From Chlorobium sp. (GTDB lineage Bacteria; Bacteroidota; Chlorobiia; Chlorobiales; Chlorobiaceae), in NCBI GenBank assembly GCA_005843825.1, contig SZXX01000027.1, positions 1 to 64,000 on the forward strand: DNA of 64,000 nt, given 5' to 3'. Positions 19,001-28,184 of the stretch are shown piece after piece. The notes under the pieces were generated by a model. That model worked only from the letters and a program-made list of their open reading frames with translations. It was not told the origin of the DNA and ran no database searches. How positions within the stretch are numbered: the stretch's first letter is position 1; every line of letters begins with the position of its first letter. The position numbers and the translations under genes were made by a program.

Positions 19001-21342
19001 TTTATCAGCAGGATTTCAGCTCATTTGGTCGAACATTGACCGGCAGGGAGCATACCGGTCAGTTAAACCATACCGATCGTATTGAGAGGGAAAATGGTTT
19101 CAGGAAAGGTGAAATTGCGGCATTGTTCTGTTCGCCAACCATGGAGCTTGGTATTGATATCCGAGAGCTTAATGTCGTTCATATGCGGAACGTCCCTCCA
19201 AACCCGGCCAACTACGCCCAGCGCAGCGGACGGGCAGGCAGAAGCGGGCAGGCAGCGCTCATTTTTACCTATTGCTCAAATGGCTCACCACATGACCGGA
19301 ACTATTTTAAAGAGAGCACAAAAATGGTATCCGGCTCGGTTGTACCGCCGAACATAGATTTGACAAACGAAGAGCTCGTCCGTTCCCATTTCAATGCTTA
19401 CATCCTCATGGAACTCGGGTTAAAAGATATGCGTTCTTCCGTTGATGATGTCCTCGATGTAAGGGAACAACCCACACTCCCAATAAAAGCGGAAGTAGCA
19501 CTTCATATACACCAGCAGCTTGATGCGTATGCTGCTGAGTGGGCTCTTAATTTCAGGCAGTTTATTTCGGAAATTGCAGGAATAGAAGAATCCTACTGGT
19601 ATTCAGATGATTGGTTCATCACTCATGCACGAAGTTTTTTAACGCAGTTTGATGAAAGCTTCAACAGATGGCGGGAGCTTTACCGGGGGGCTAATCATTT
19701 AATAGGTATATCTCGTGCTGTTTTGGATGACCCGTCTGTCAGCTCTGACAATCCTAAAAAACATGAGGCCAAGCGTGATGAAAATGTCGGCATGCGTCAA
19801 CGCTCTTTATTGCTGAATGATAACAAGAGAGCCTACGGTAATGATTCGGAGTTTTACATATTCCGCTATCTTGCGGCTGAAGGGTTTCTGCCGGGATATA
19901 ACTTTACCCGCCTTCCTATCCGCACTTTCCTTGGTTATCGGCATATGGACAAGGGTGAATTTATTTCACGCCCTCGCTTTGTTGCCTTAAAAGAGTTCGG
20001 ACCTAACAATCTTATTTACCATAACGGTGGCAAGTACCGCATTACGAGAATGCAGGTAATGCAAGCCGATGTCAACCAGCATGCAATCAAGATTTCCAAC
20101 CGGACGGGATACGCTTTGCTGGACAATGATGGCAAAGGAGTGAACAATGATCCAATTACGCACGAAGAGCTTAAAGGACAGGATAACGTAACTATTTACA
20201 ATAACCTGCTTGAACTTGGAGAGTCTGAAGCCCGCCCACAGGAACGAATTTCATGTGAAGAGGAGGAGCGAACCTCAACCGGCTTCGATATTGAGCAGTA
20301 CTTCTCATTTGCCAAAGGAATAGCAGGAACAAAACAGGTGACTATCACGGATGGAGGTCAACCGCTGTTACAGGTTATCTATGATCAGGCCGCCCGCTTG
20401 ATTCAGATCAATAAACGCTGGAAGATTTCGAAAAATAAAGACGATGGATTTGCCATCGGCAAAAAGTCCGGCAGATGGAAACGGGCAAAAGAACTTGAAA
20501 AGCCCGATCCTGAAGATCCGGTTATGAATGTTCGCCTCTATACTACCGATACGGCTGATATTCTCTACATCCAGCCGATCAAAGAACTTGAGCTCGATAA
20601 AGAGGGTGTGGTTTCCCTTTCTTTTGCGCTGAAACGTGCGCTTGAGCGGAAGTTTCAGATTGAAGAAGGAGAGATCGGTGTCTGGATTATGGGTAAAGGT
20701 GAAGAAAAGAACATTCTTGTCTATGAAGCCTCAGAGGGCAGCCTTGGTATTCTGTCACAGCTTATTGCAAGTCCCGCTGATCTCACGCATCTTTTTCTGG
20801 AAGCATACACGGCAATGCATTTTAATCCTGAAACCCATACGGATTGTCGTCCTGAACTTCCCAAAGCATCCTATGATGACCTGCTCTCTTATTACAATCA
20901 GCGGTACCATGAACAATTGGATCGGTTTGCCATAAAAGATGCGCTGGAACGATTGATGGACTGTACTATAGACCCTCAACAGGGAGGTAAATCACTGGAT
21001 GAGCAATACCAATATCTGTTTGATAATTACGACCTCAATTCGTCAACAGAAAAGCCTTTCATAGAATATCTTTATAAAAATGGTATTGCCTTACCAGACA
21101 AGGCACAATTCAATGTGCCGAAATGCTATGTCAGTGCTGATTTTGTCTACAAGACAGCGATAGGCTTCACTCTGGTTTTTTGTGATGGGTCGGTACACGA
21201 CAGGCAAAGTATCAAGGAAGATGACCTGCGCAAACGCCAGACTTGCAGGGACGCCGGTTATGATGTGATTGAATGGCATTACAGGGAATCGCTCGAATTA
21301 CTTATTGAGCGGCGGAAAGACATTTTCAGAAAAATACGCTGA
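16069..21342 (+). CDS. Giant DEAD/DEAH (DExH) helicase with nuclease-like (Vsr/DUF559-like) C-terminal domain; DISARM/Druantia-type defence helicase
   Basis: TSGTGSGKSLTYL (Walker A), VFDELHTYRGRQGSD (DExH), GTSATLA, SGRAGRSGQAALIFTYC (motif VI); C-term FIEYLYKNGIALPDKAQFNVPKCYVSADFVYK..FTLVFCDGSVHD..KRQTCRDAGYDVIEW. Confidence 0.92.
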   Translation: MQAFKVHKAIVEDYKNYLNSFTNIKDVRIKEKVKDAFDQGIFLPEPLLQFNPSFELGESLQELQLKEPIHDDLKKIFGSYNLYFHQVEAIKKGVNGKSFVVTSGTGSGKSLTYLATIFNKILKNGASQGIKAIIVYPMNALINSQEEEIKKYEINYLKSSLPEEVVIDEAGKSLDEIIGILKTKTQHRFPISYAKYTGQENEEARARLKDDPPSIILTNYMMLELIMTRNSERWLRESLKKNLEYLVFDELHTYRGRQGSDVSMLIRRISKIAITPLVFIGTSATLASKGSPEDKKKAIARVAEKIFGQPFTSDQIVNEKLRSCTNYKGTIPKGFDLQEAISQPLQSSLTPESFFSNPLAIWLENRVALKRYPDDHIEREDPQTLQQIAEKLQEDSQDSFENCRQSIFRFLEWMEQLNAHNTDNLKRPETYLPFKIHQFIAQTGNVYVTLDGRDERDITLETNRYIRKSGQDKPLFPVVFSRYSGYEFICVRKESGKFLPRNPDDLPERIVRDDLKGDKKTGMPKRVLSESDFSAGYLIIPEDGDELWNEEHIELLPESWFNINKSGKSLLNYYEHQLPQQVWFDADGTFSSEDALPLSGWYVPARLLIDPTSGVVFDAKTNENTKLMRIGNEGRSTATTIISFSIIKALQGERVAAESQKLLSFTDNRQDASLQAGHFNDFMMLGMMRSAIYHALKAAPENRLTIDTISDEVFRKLKLPEEEYARIPSSDPGWPDPENEKAIKDYLLIRILYDLKRGWRYNTPNLEQCALLNIGYRRLQDFSEQNRFFETIPFFDGLPATERYDILLQVLNFFRTSYAFEYYKLTDKRIETEERLKNRLDENKLWSLEQDEKIDTPYILLPRSVGETNFRMYTASVGPQSNLGKYIRRYSSRKSIGSLHGSDLSDAIEAICLLLERGHFLRSEKVHGTKGDCVGFRLRIDSIYWELGNGRDTLPDEVRTQSYLGAIQQKPNDFFKKFYQQDFSSFGRTLTGREHTGQLNHTDRIERENGFRKGEIAALFCSPTMELGIDIRELNVVHMRNVPPNPANYAQRSGRAGRSGQAALIFTYCSNGSPHDRNYFKESTKMVSGSVVPPNIDLTNEELVRSHFNAYILMELGLKDMRSSVDDVLDVREQPTLPIKAEVALHIHQQLDAYAAEWALNFRQFISEIAGIEESYWYSDDWFITHARSFLTQFDESFNRWRELYRGANHLIGISRAVLDDPSVSSDNPKKHEAKRDENVGMRQRSLLLNDNKRAYGNDSEFYIFRYLAAEGFLPGYNFTRLPIRTFLGYRHMDKGEFISRPRFVALKEFGPNNLIYHNGGKYRITRMQVMQADVNQHAIKISNRTGYALLDNDGKGVNNDPITHEELKGQDNVTIYNNLLELGESEARPQERISCEEEERTSTGFDIEQYFSFAKGIAGTKQVTITDGGQPLLQVIYDQAARLIQINKRWKISKNKDDGFAIGKKSGRWKRAKELEKPDPEDPVMNVRLYTTDTADILYIQPIKELELDKEGVVSLSFALKRALERKFQIEEGEIGVWIMGKGEEKNILVYEASEGSLGILSQLIASPADLTHLFLEAYTAMHFNPETHTDCRPELPKASYDDLLSYYNQRYHEQLDRFAIKDALERLMDCTIDPQQGGKSLDEQYQYLFDNYDLNSSTEKPFIEYLYKNGIALPDKAQFNVPKCYVSADFVYKTAIGFTLVFCDGSVHDRQSIKEDDLRKRQTCRDAGYDVIEWHYRESLELLIERRKDIFRKIR

Positions 21343-21343
21343 T

Positions 21344-24175
21344 ATGAATGTGACCGAATATAAACCCGGCAAACTGGTAACCTATCGCGACCGGGAATGG
21401 ATTGTCCTTCCATCTGCCGATAAAGAGTTGATCATGCTGAAACCTATGGGTGGATCCGATGATGAAATTACAGGAGTTTACCTGCCACTTCAAATACCAG
21501 GTGACGATATCGCTGATGCAACTTTCCCGCCTCCAGAGATAGACGATCTTGACGATTTCCAGTCAGCAAAGATGTTGTTTGATGCAACCAGGCTGTTATT
21601 TCGGAATGCCAGCGGCCCTTTCCGTTGTATGGGAAAACTGGGATTCAGGCCCCGATCGTATCAGATTGTCCCGCTTGTCATGGCTCTCAAGCAGGATACG
21701 GTCAGGTTGCTGATAGCTGACGACGTCGGTATAGGCAAAACCATCGAAGCCCTGATGATCATCAGGGAGATGCTTGAACGGGGAGAGATCAAACGGTTCG
21801 CGGTAATCTGCCTGCCGCATCTCTGCGAGCAGTGGCAGCAGGAGCTCAAGGACAAACTCGATATCGAAGCTGAAATCATTCGCACCAGTACCGCGGCAAG
21901 TCTCGATCGGAAGCTGCCGGATGACCGTTCGGTGTTTCACCATATTCCATATCAGGTTATTTCCATTGACTATGTCAAGTCTGATACCCGGATGCGAATT
22001 TTTCTCAATGACTGCCCTGAGCTTGTCATTGTCGATGAGGTACATACTTGCGCCAAACCTGCCGGAGCAACATCGAACTCCCAGCAGCAGCGCTACAGGC
22101 TGCTCCATGAGATTGCAAAAAAAGAGTTGCAACACCTTGTCCTTCTTACCGCAACCCCGCACAGCGGAAAGGATGCGGAGTTTCAGTCGATTCTCGGGCT
22201 TCTGAACCCTGAGTTTGAACGCTACGCGCTTGACCAGATTGACCAGACAAAGCGTCGCCGCATAGCCCGCCATTTTCTTCAGCGCAAACGGGAAAATATT
22301 CTCACATGGCACCGTACTTCAGGTGATGAAGAAACCCCCTTTCCCAAGCGTGATCCTAAGGAGATCGCCTATAAACTTTCCGAGCGATACGAGCAGTTCT
22401 ATCGAGACATTCTCGAATTTGCCCGGGGAATAAGCAAAGAGGGTTCAAAGCATCGTTCGTCGAGAATCCGCTACTGGGCTGCACTGGCCCTGCTTCGCGG
22501 AGTGATGTCAAGCCCTGCTGCAGCAGTAGAGATGCTGCAGAACCGGCAGCAGAGAAAACTTGATCAGGATGAGCGAGAGCTTTTCGCAGAACAGGAGAAA
22601 AATCCGCTCATTGAAACTCTCAGTGATGAAAATGATACCGGCAATACGGAACTGCTTGATAATGCTGAGCTGAACAGCAACGAGATAGCGGCACTCTCGC
22701 TGCTTTGCGTCAAAGCTGAGCGATTGTCCGGAATTGAGCATGACTGGAAAGCAAAGCAGGCTATTGAATTTGTTAAAACCTGGCTTAAAGAGGGTTTTAA
22801 CCCGATTGTCTTTTGCCGCTATATTGCAACAGCAAATTATATCGGCTCCCTGCTCAAAGCGGCATTGCCGGAATCGGTTGATGTGCAGGTTGTTACTTCT
22901 GAACTCGCCGATGAACAGCGCCGCGAAAAAATCAACCTGATGGCAGACTCCACTCAGCGGGTAATGGTTGCAACTGACTGCCTGAGTGAAGGCATTAACT
23001 TGCAGCAGCTCTTTACCGCTGTGCTGCATTATGATCTGCCCTGGAACCCGAACCGTATCGAACAGCGGGAAGGCCGTGTTGACCGATACGGTCAGCGAGC
23101 GAAAGTGGTTAAAACCCTTTTGCTTTGGGGTGATGACAATCCGATTGACCGTATTGTTCTGAACATTCTTATCCGCAAAGTCCGGGATATCCAGAAGACG
23201 ACCGGTGTCAGTATCTCTCTTGGTGACGATACAACCTCCATCATGGATGCGGTCATCAGGGATGTTTTGCTGGAAACCGAAACGATCAGGAATGGCCAGC
23301 AGATGACCCTCTTTGCCGACGAGTTGTTTACCAACGAACTTGAAGTTGCCCGAAAAAAAGCTGAAAACCTCCGTTCAATCTTTGCCCATGAAAGTATTGA
23401 CAGTGATGCTATCAATCAAAGCCTTGATGAAATTGACGAGGCCATCGGTGACTCTCACTCGGTTGAATCCTTTGTGCTTGCGGCGGTCGTGCACCTTGGA
23501 GGTTCTGTTCAGCGTGACAAAACCGGCTATCTGCTCACGCTGACCAATTTGCCTGAACATCTTAAAATTCATTTTTCATCCACATCATCAAAGCCGGTGA
23601 GAGTAAGCTTTGCATCACCGACCCCGGCGGGTTATCGCTATATCGGCAGAAACCATCTTTTCGTTGAACAATTGAGCCAGTTTCTGCTCTCACTTGCCTT
23701 TGAACCAAGGCAGGGTTACAAACGGATTGCACGAGCGGCGGTCATTCAAACCGATAGTGTGTCGATCAAAACAACCCTTGTGCAGTTCCGTGTTCGAAAT
23801 GTCATCAGGGAAGTGAGCGGAAAACGGGAGGTGATTTCTGAAGAGATCTCTCTCTGGGGATACCGCGGCAGCGATGTGGCTTCCGGGGTACTTCCATCTG
23901 ATGAAGCAAAAAAGCTGCTGCTTGAAGCCACGTCAAAGGCAAATCTTTCACTCGAAATGCAGCAGAACATTTTCGAAACAGAGCAGATCGTGTTTCATGC
24001 AAAAGCCGGACAATTCAAGGATGAAGCTGAACTAAGGGCAGAACACCTTGTTGAGGCACACGGAAGGTTCAAGGAGCTGGTTGGAGGCAAACGCTATGAA
24101 GCGGTTTATCCGGTATTGCCTCCGGATATCATAGGCGTCTACGTGCTGACCCCGGTTCCCCAAACTCTTTTTTAA
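21344..24175 (+). CDS. SNF2/helicase-related protein, DrmD-like
   Basis: YKPGKLVTYRDREWIVLPSADKELIMLKPMGGSDDEITGVYLP; RSYQIVPLVMALKQDTVRLLIADDVGIGKTIEALMI; VDEVH; WNPNRIEQREGRVDRYGQ. Confidence 0.92.
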   Translation: MNVTEYKPGKLVTYRDREWIVLPSADKELIMLKPMGGSDDEITGVYLPLQIPGDDIADATFPPPEIDDLDDFQSAKMLFDATRLLFRNASGPFRCMGKLGFRPRSYQIVPLVMALKQDTVRLLIADDVGIGKTIEALMIIREMLERGEIKRFAVICLPHLCEQWQQELKDKLDIEAEIIRTSTAASLDRKLPDDRSVFHHIPYQVISIDYVKSDTRMRIFLNDCPELVIVDEVHTCAKPAGATSNSQQQRYRLLHEIAKKELQHLVLLTATPHSGKDAEFQSILGLLNPEFERYALDQIDQTKRRRIARHFLQRKRENILTWHRTSGDEETPFPKRDPKEIAYKLSERYEQFYRDILEFARGISKEGSKHRSSRIRYWAALALLRGVMSSPAAAVEMLQNRQQRKLDQDERELFAEQEKNPLIETLSDENDTGNTELLDNAELNSNEIAALSLLCVKAERLSGIEHDWKAKQAIEFVKTWLKEGFNPIVFCRYIATANYIGSLLKAALPESVDVQVVTSELADEQRREKINLMADSTQRVMVATDCLSEGINLQQLFTAVLHYDLPWNPNRIEQREGRVDRYGQRAKVVKTLLLWGDDNPIDRIVLNILIRKVRDIQKTTGVSISLGDDTTSIMDAVIRDVLLETETIRNGQQMTLFADELFTNELEVARKKAENLRSIFAHESIDSDAINQSLDEIDEAIGDSHSVESFVLAAVVHLGGSVQRDKTGYLLTLTNLPEHLKIHFSSTSSKPVRVSFASPTPAGYRYIGRNHLFVEQLSQFLLSLAFEPRQGYKRIARAAVIQTDSVSIKTTLVQFRVRNVIREVSGKREVISEEISLWGYRGSDVASGVLPSDEAKKLLLEATSKANLSLEMQQNIFETEQIVFHAKAGQFKDEAELRAEHLVEAHGRFKELVGGKRYEAVYPVLPPDIIGVYVLTPVPQTLF

Positions 24176-24214
24176 TAGCAGTGCTCAACGCATTCACGGA
24201 AAAACGTATACGAG

Positions 24215-27200
24215 ATGGCATTCAGCAGTATTATCATACAAGGCAATATCATCTCATCCGAGATCATCAACAAGATCCGCAGCGATGATGAAAAATTCCA
24301 GACACCGTCGGATTTTGCGCTCGACCGCAAGACTGCTGTTCGTGATGAAATCGGTGTGGCCTGGAACGCTGCAAAAGCCCACTACATGGCGTTTACGCTC
24401 CGCGCGGCACGTCTCCATGATGGCGACAGCGGCGCAAGTGAAACCCGCAACTCATGGATGATCCCGTTGCTTCGCACTCTTGGCTACGATGTTGAAAAAG
24501 CACAGGCTGTCATCCACCCCGATACCGGAAAGAGCTATGCCATAAGCCACATTGCGGCCAACCTGAACGGTTTTCCCATCCACATCATGGGGTTGCGCGA
24601 CGATCTCGATCGACGCAGGGAAACGGGTGGTCCCCGTCTTGGGCCTCATGCACTGGTTCAGGAGTATCTGAACAATACCGAGCACACATACGCTCTGGTA
24701 ACGAACGGGCGCTTTCTTCGCCTGCTCAGGGATGCCACCCGGCTTGTGAGGCTGAGCTATCTGGAGTTCAACCTCGAAAAGATGATGGAAGAGGATCTCT
24801 ATGCCGATTTTGCCATTCTTTTCCGCTTGCTTCATGCCACCCGGATGCCGAAAAGTCAGGAAGAGTCCGAGAACTCGCCGATTGAATACTACCACCAGAA
24901 ATCTCTCGAAGCAGGGTCATGTATTCGAAAAAACCTAAGCAAAGCAGTTGAAAAATCCATACTCGATCTTGCCAATGGTTTTCTCCGTCACCCCGGCAAT
25001 GAAGAGTTGCGGCAGCGGATTGCACAAGGCATCATGAATCCGGCTGACTTTTATGCGGAGCAGCTCCAGCTTATCTACCGTATCCTCTTTCTCATCGTCA
25101 TTGAAGAGCGTAACCTTGTCTATGCGGAAACAAAGGATGAGGAGCTTCAGCGTCAACGCAAGCTCTACTACGACTACTACAGTATAGAACGCCTGCGTAA
25201 ACTGGCGGCAAAGCTCCACTACGTTGATGGCCGAAAGCACGACCTCTGGCAGGGGCTCAAAGCTACATTCCGCCTTTTCGAAGATGGCTTCTACGGTGAG
25301 AGGCTTGGCATCAAGCCACTTGGCTCCGGTATCTTCAGTGCAGTTGCTCTCGGTCAACTCCCGACACTCTCTCTCAGCAACGAAGCGCTTCTGAAGGTGA
25401 TCCGCCGCCTCACCTTTTTCGAGAACGAACAGAAGCAACAGGTGCGGGTCAACTACTCTGACCTCGACGTCGAAGAGTTTGGTTCGGTCTATGAAGGGCT
25501 TCTTGAATATGACGCCGAATTCAGGGAGATCAACGGCACAACCCACTTCACCTTTAAAGAGGGCAAGGGGCGTGGTGAATCAGGCGCTCACTATACCCCC
25601 GAAGAGCTGGTCAAGCCGCTCATCAAATACTCGCTCGACTTTGTCATCGAAGAGAAGCTCAAGGCACCCAACCCCGAAGCCGCGCTCCTCTCTATAAGGG
25701 TGTGTGACGTAGCCTGCGGCAGTGGCCACATCCTCCTCTCCGCCGCCCGAAAGATCGCCATTGAACTGGCAAGGGTGCGTACCAGAGAAGAGCAGCCCTC
25801 ACCAACCGCCATGCGCCATGCCTTGCGTGACGTCATCCGAACATGCATCTACGGGGTCGATAAAAACCCCCTCGCCGTTAACCTCTGCAAGGTGGCGCTC
25901 TGGCTCGAAGCCCATAACCCCGGCGAACCACTCAACTTTCTCGACCATCACATCAAATGCGGCGACGCCATTGTCGGACTTGCCCATCAGGAGGAGCTTT
26001 TCCGGGGCATAGCTGACGAAGCCTTCAAGGCACTTCCGGGTGACGACAAACTGATCGCCTCTGCTCTGGCCAAACGCAACAAGATAGAGCGCAAACAGCG
26101 GGAAGCCGAAACCGGTTCGCTCGGGTTGCAGTTGATGCTCGGAGCAAACAACGAAGTGATGCAGAAAATGGAGCTGCTGATGGGGCAGTTACGAACTTTC
26201 AACGCTATGCCGGAGGATACACCGGAAGAGATTGAGGGCAAAGCAAAAGCCTATCGCAACCTCCAGAACGGAAAAATCCTTCATACTTTGAAGCTCCTTG
26301 CCGACATACAGGTGATGCAGTTCTTTGTGCCAAAAACCAATGAGCATAAAGAGGCGTTCGTGACCGACAAAACCTATTTCAGTTACCTTCGTGGCGGTCA
26401 GGCTGTTCCGTTTGCTTTTGAAGTTGATGTTTTTAACCAAGCTGATTCTCATCGATTCTTTCACTGGTTTCTTGAGTTTCCGGAGGTGCTTATAAATGGT
26501 GGATTTGATTGTCTTTTAGGAAATCCACCATATTTAGGGGGGACATATATCGCAACTAATTTTGGTCATAATTATTTTGAATCATTAAAGTATTTATATG
26601 GCGGAACAAAAGGACGATGTGATTTGATTGCGTATTTTTTTAGAAGAATATTCGATCTTGTTAAAAGTAAAGGTTTTTTTTCTGTTATCAGCACAAATAC
26701 AATTTCTCAGGGCGAATCCGCAGAGGGGTCGTTAAAGATTATTATTGATACTGGTGGTATGATAAACTATGCCAAAACAAATTCTGTTTGGCCAGGAGAT
26801 GCTACTGTTACAATCCATGTAATAAGTGTCATTAAAAACCGACTTGCAAGCGGTAAAATATTAAATGGAGTAAGCGTTGATAATATTAATTACTTGCTCA
26901 AAAATGATGATTTTGACTTAAAGACATTTGATTTGAAAAAAAGCTCCCGTTTATCATTCAAAGGCACATCTGTTTATGGCGACGGATTTATTGTTGATGC
27001 AAAAGAAAAAGACAATCTTATTAATGCGGATTCTTTAAATGCAGATGTAATTTATCCATACTTAGGAGGAAGAGAGGTAAATGAAAATCTTGAATCTATT
27101 GCACATCGATATGTAATAAATTTTTTTGATTGGGAAAAAGAGAAGGCGATGGAATATGTACTACCATTTCAAATAGTTGAAAATAATGTAAGAGCCTACA

Positions 27201-28093
27201 GGGAGAATATTATAAGAAATAGTCATCAAATACATGAGTACGACTATTGGAAGTTTTGGGATAAAAGACTTGATCATTATTTGGAGATTAAAGACTTTGA
27301 TCAGGTTTTAGTCACTGCAAGAGTTAACAAAGTACTCGCGTTTGTTTTTGTTTCAAACAAACAGGTGTTTTCTGACTCACTTGTTGTTTTCAAAGACAAC
27401 TCCTATTCGCTTTTTTCTGTTCTACAATCTAATATACACTTCAGTTGGGTTGTAAATTTTTTTACAACTCAAGGGTCAACTCCTGTTTACATAGAATCCA
27501 AAGTGCTAAATAATTATCCTTTTCCTGAAGATATTTTTAATAATCAAGGCAGTGATATTTGTACAATAGGAGAAAAATATCATCAATACAGAAAACGCAT
27601 AACATTGTTAATGCAGCTTGGCCTCACAAAAACCTATAATCTTTTCCACGCCCAACTGCTGCGCCCGATAACACCGGATGAAGAACAACTTGACGACAAA
27701 ACCCTTCAAAAACAACTCGGAAAAGATGCCGCACACCTGCGCAAACACCTCGCAAAAACTCCCCGAACCATCACCTTTAACGAAGCTGTCAACGGCATCC
27801 AGAAACTTCGTAATCTCCATCTCCAGATGGACAACGCTGTCCTCGAAGCATACGGATGGTCAGACATCAACCTCCGCCACGACTTCTACGAAGTAGAATA
27901 CCTCCCCGAAAATGACCGCATCCGCTATACCATCCACCCTGACGCTCGTCGCGAAATCCTCAAGCGGCTCCTTGAGCTGAATCACAATATTCACGATCAG
28001 GAAGTTGAGGAGGGGCTGTGGGAGAAGAAGGTGAAAAGTAAAGAAAAAAATATCGGATCTGATAAAGACAGCCAAATTCGTATGAATATGTAA
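24215..28093 (+). CDS. Eco57I-type adenine-specific DNA methyltransferase (DrmMI/PglX-like)
   Basis: Motif I VCDVACGSGHILLSAARK; motif IV LLGNPPYLGGTYI; long N-terminal region, C-terminal TRD-like region. Confidence 0.93.
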   Translation: MAFSSIIIQGNIISSEIINKIRSDDEKFQTPSDFALDRKTAVRDEIGVAWNAAKAHYMAFTLRAARLHDGDSGASETRNSWMIPLLRTLGYDVEKAQAVIHPDTGKSYAISHIAANLNGFPIHIMGLRDDLDRRRETGGPRLGPHALVQEYLNNTEHTYALVTNGRFLRLLRDATRLVRLSYLEFNLEKMMEEDLYADFAILFRLLHATRMPKSQEESENSPIEYYHQKSLEAGSCIRKNLSKAVEKSILDLANGFLRHPGNEELRQRIAQGIMNPADFYAEQLQLIYRILFLIVIEERNLVYAETKDEELQRQRKLYYDYYSIERLRKLAAKLHYVDGRKHDLWQGLKATFRLFEDGFYGERLGIKPLGSGIFSAVALGQLPTLSLSNEALLKVIRRLTFFENEQKQQVRVNYSDLDVEEFGSVYEGLLEYDAEFREINGTTHFTFKEGKGRGESGAHYTPEELVKPLIKYSLDFVIEEKLKAPNPEAALLSIRVCDVACGSGHILLSAARKIAIELARVRTREEQPSPTAMRHALRDVIRTCIYGVDKNPLAVNLCKVALWLEAHNPGEPLNFLDHHIKCGDAIVGLAHQEELFRGIADEAFKALPGDDKLIASALAKRNKIERKQREAETGSLGLQLMLGANNEVMQKMELLMGQLRTFNAMPEDTPEEIEGKAKAYRNLQNGKILHTLKLLADIQVMQFFVPKTNEHKEAFVTDKTYFSYLRGGQAVPFAFEVDVFNQADSHRFFHWFLEFPEVLINGGFDCLLGNPPYLGGTYIATNFGHNYFESLKYLYGGTKGRCDLIAYFFRRIFDLVKSKGFFSVISTNTISQGESAEGSLKIIIDTGGMINYAKTNSVWPGDATVTIHVISVIKNRLASGKILNGVSVDNINYLLKNDDFDLKTFDLKKSSRLSFKGTSVYGDGFIVDAKEKDNLINADSLNADVIYPYLGGREVNENLESIAHRYVINFFDWEKEKAMEYVLPFQIVENNVRAYRENIIRNSHQIHEYDYWKFWDKRLDHYLEIKDFDQVLVTARVNKVLAFVFVSNKQVFSDSLVVFKDNSYSLFSVLQSNIHFSWVVNFFTTQGSTPVYIESKVLNNYPFPEDIFNNQGSDICTIGEKYHQYRKRITLLMQLGLTKTYNLFHAQLLRPITPDEEQLDDKTLQKQLGKDAAHLRKHLAKTPRTITFNEAVNGIQKLRNLHLQMDNAVLEAYGWSDINLRHDFYEVEYLPENDRIRYTIHPDARREILKRLLELNHNIHDQEVEEGLWEKKVKSKEKNIGSDKDSQIRMNM

Positions 28094-28184
28094 AGACTAC
28101 TTGCGTGGCTTTATGTTAATGCGAAATACATATTGTAGTTTAATTTGATAATTATTGAATAATTAGAAACTAAAGTTATTAAGG

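Noticed and set aside
21596-22312. 238-aa minus-strand ORF inside the SNF2 helicase gene
   Set aside because: Antisense shadow of a clearly coding, well-conserved helicase frame; low-complexity translation with no family pattern.
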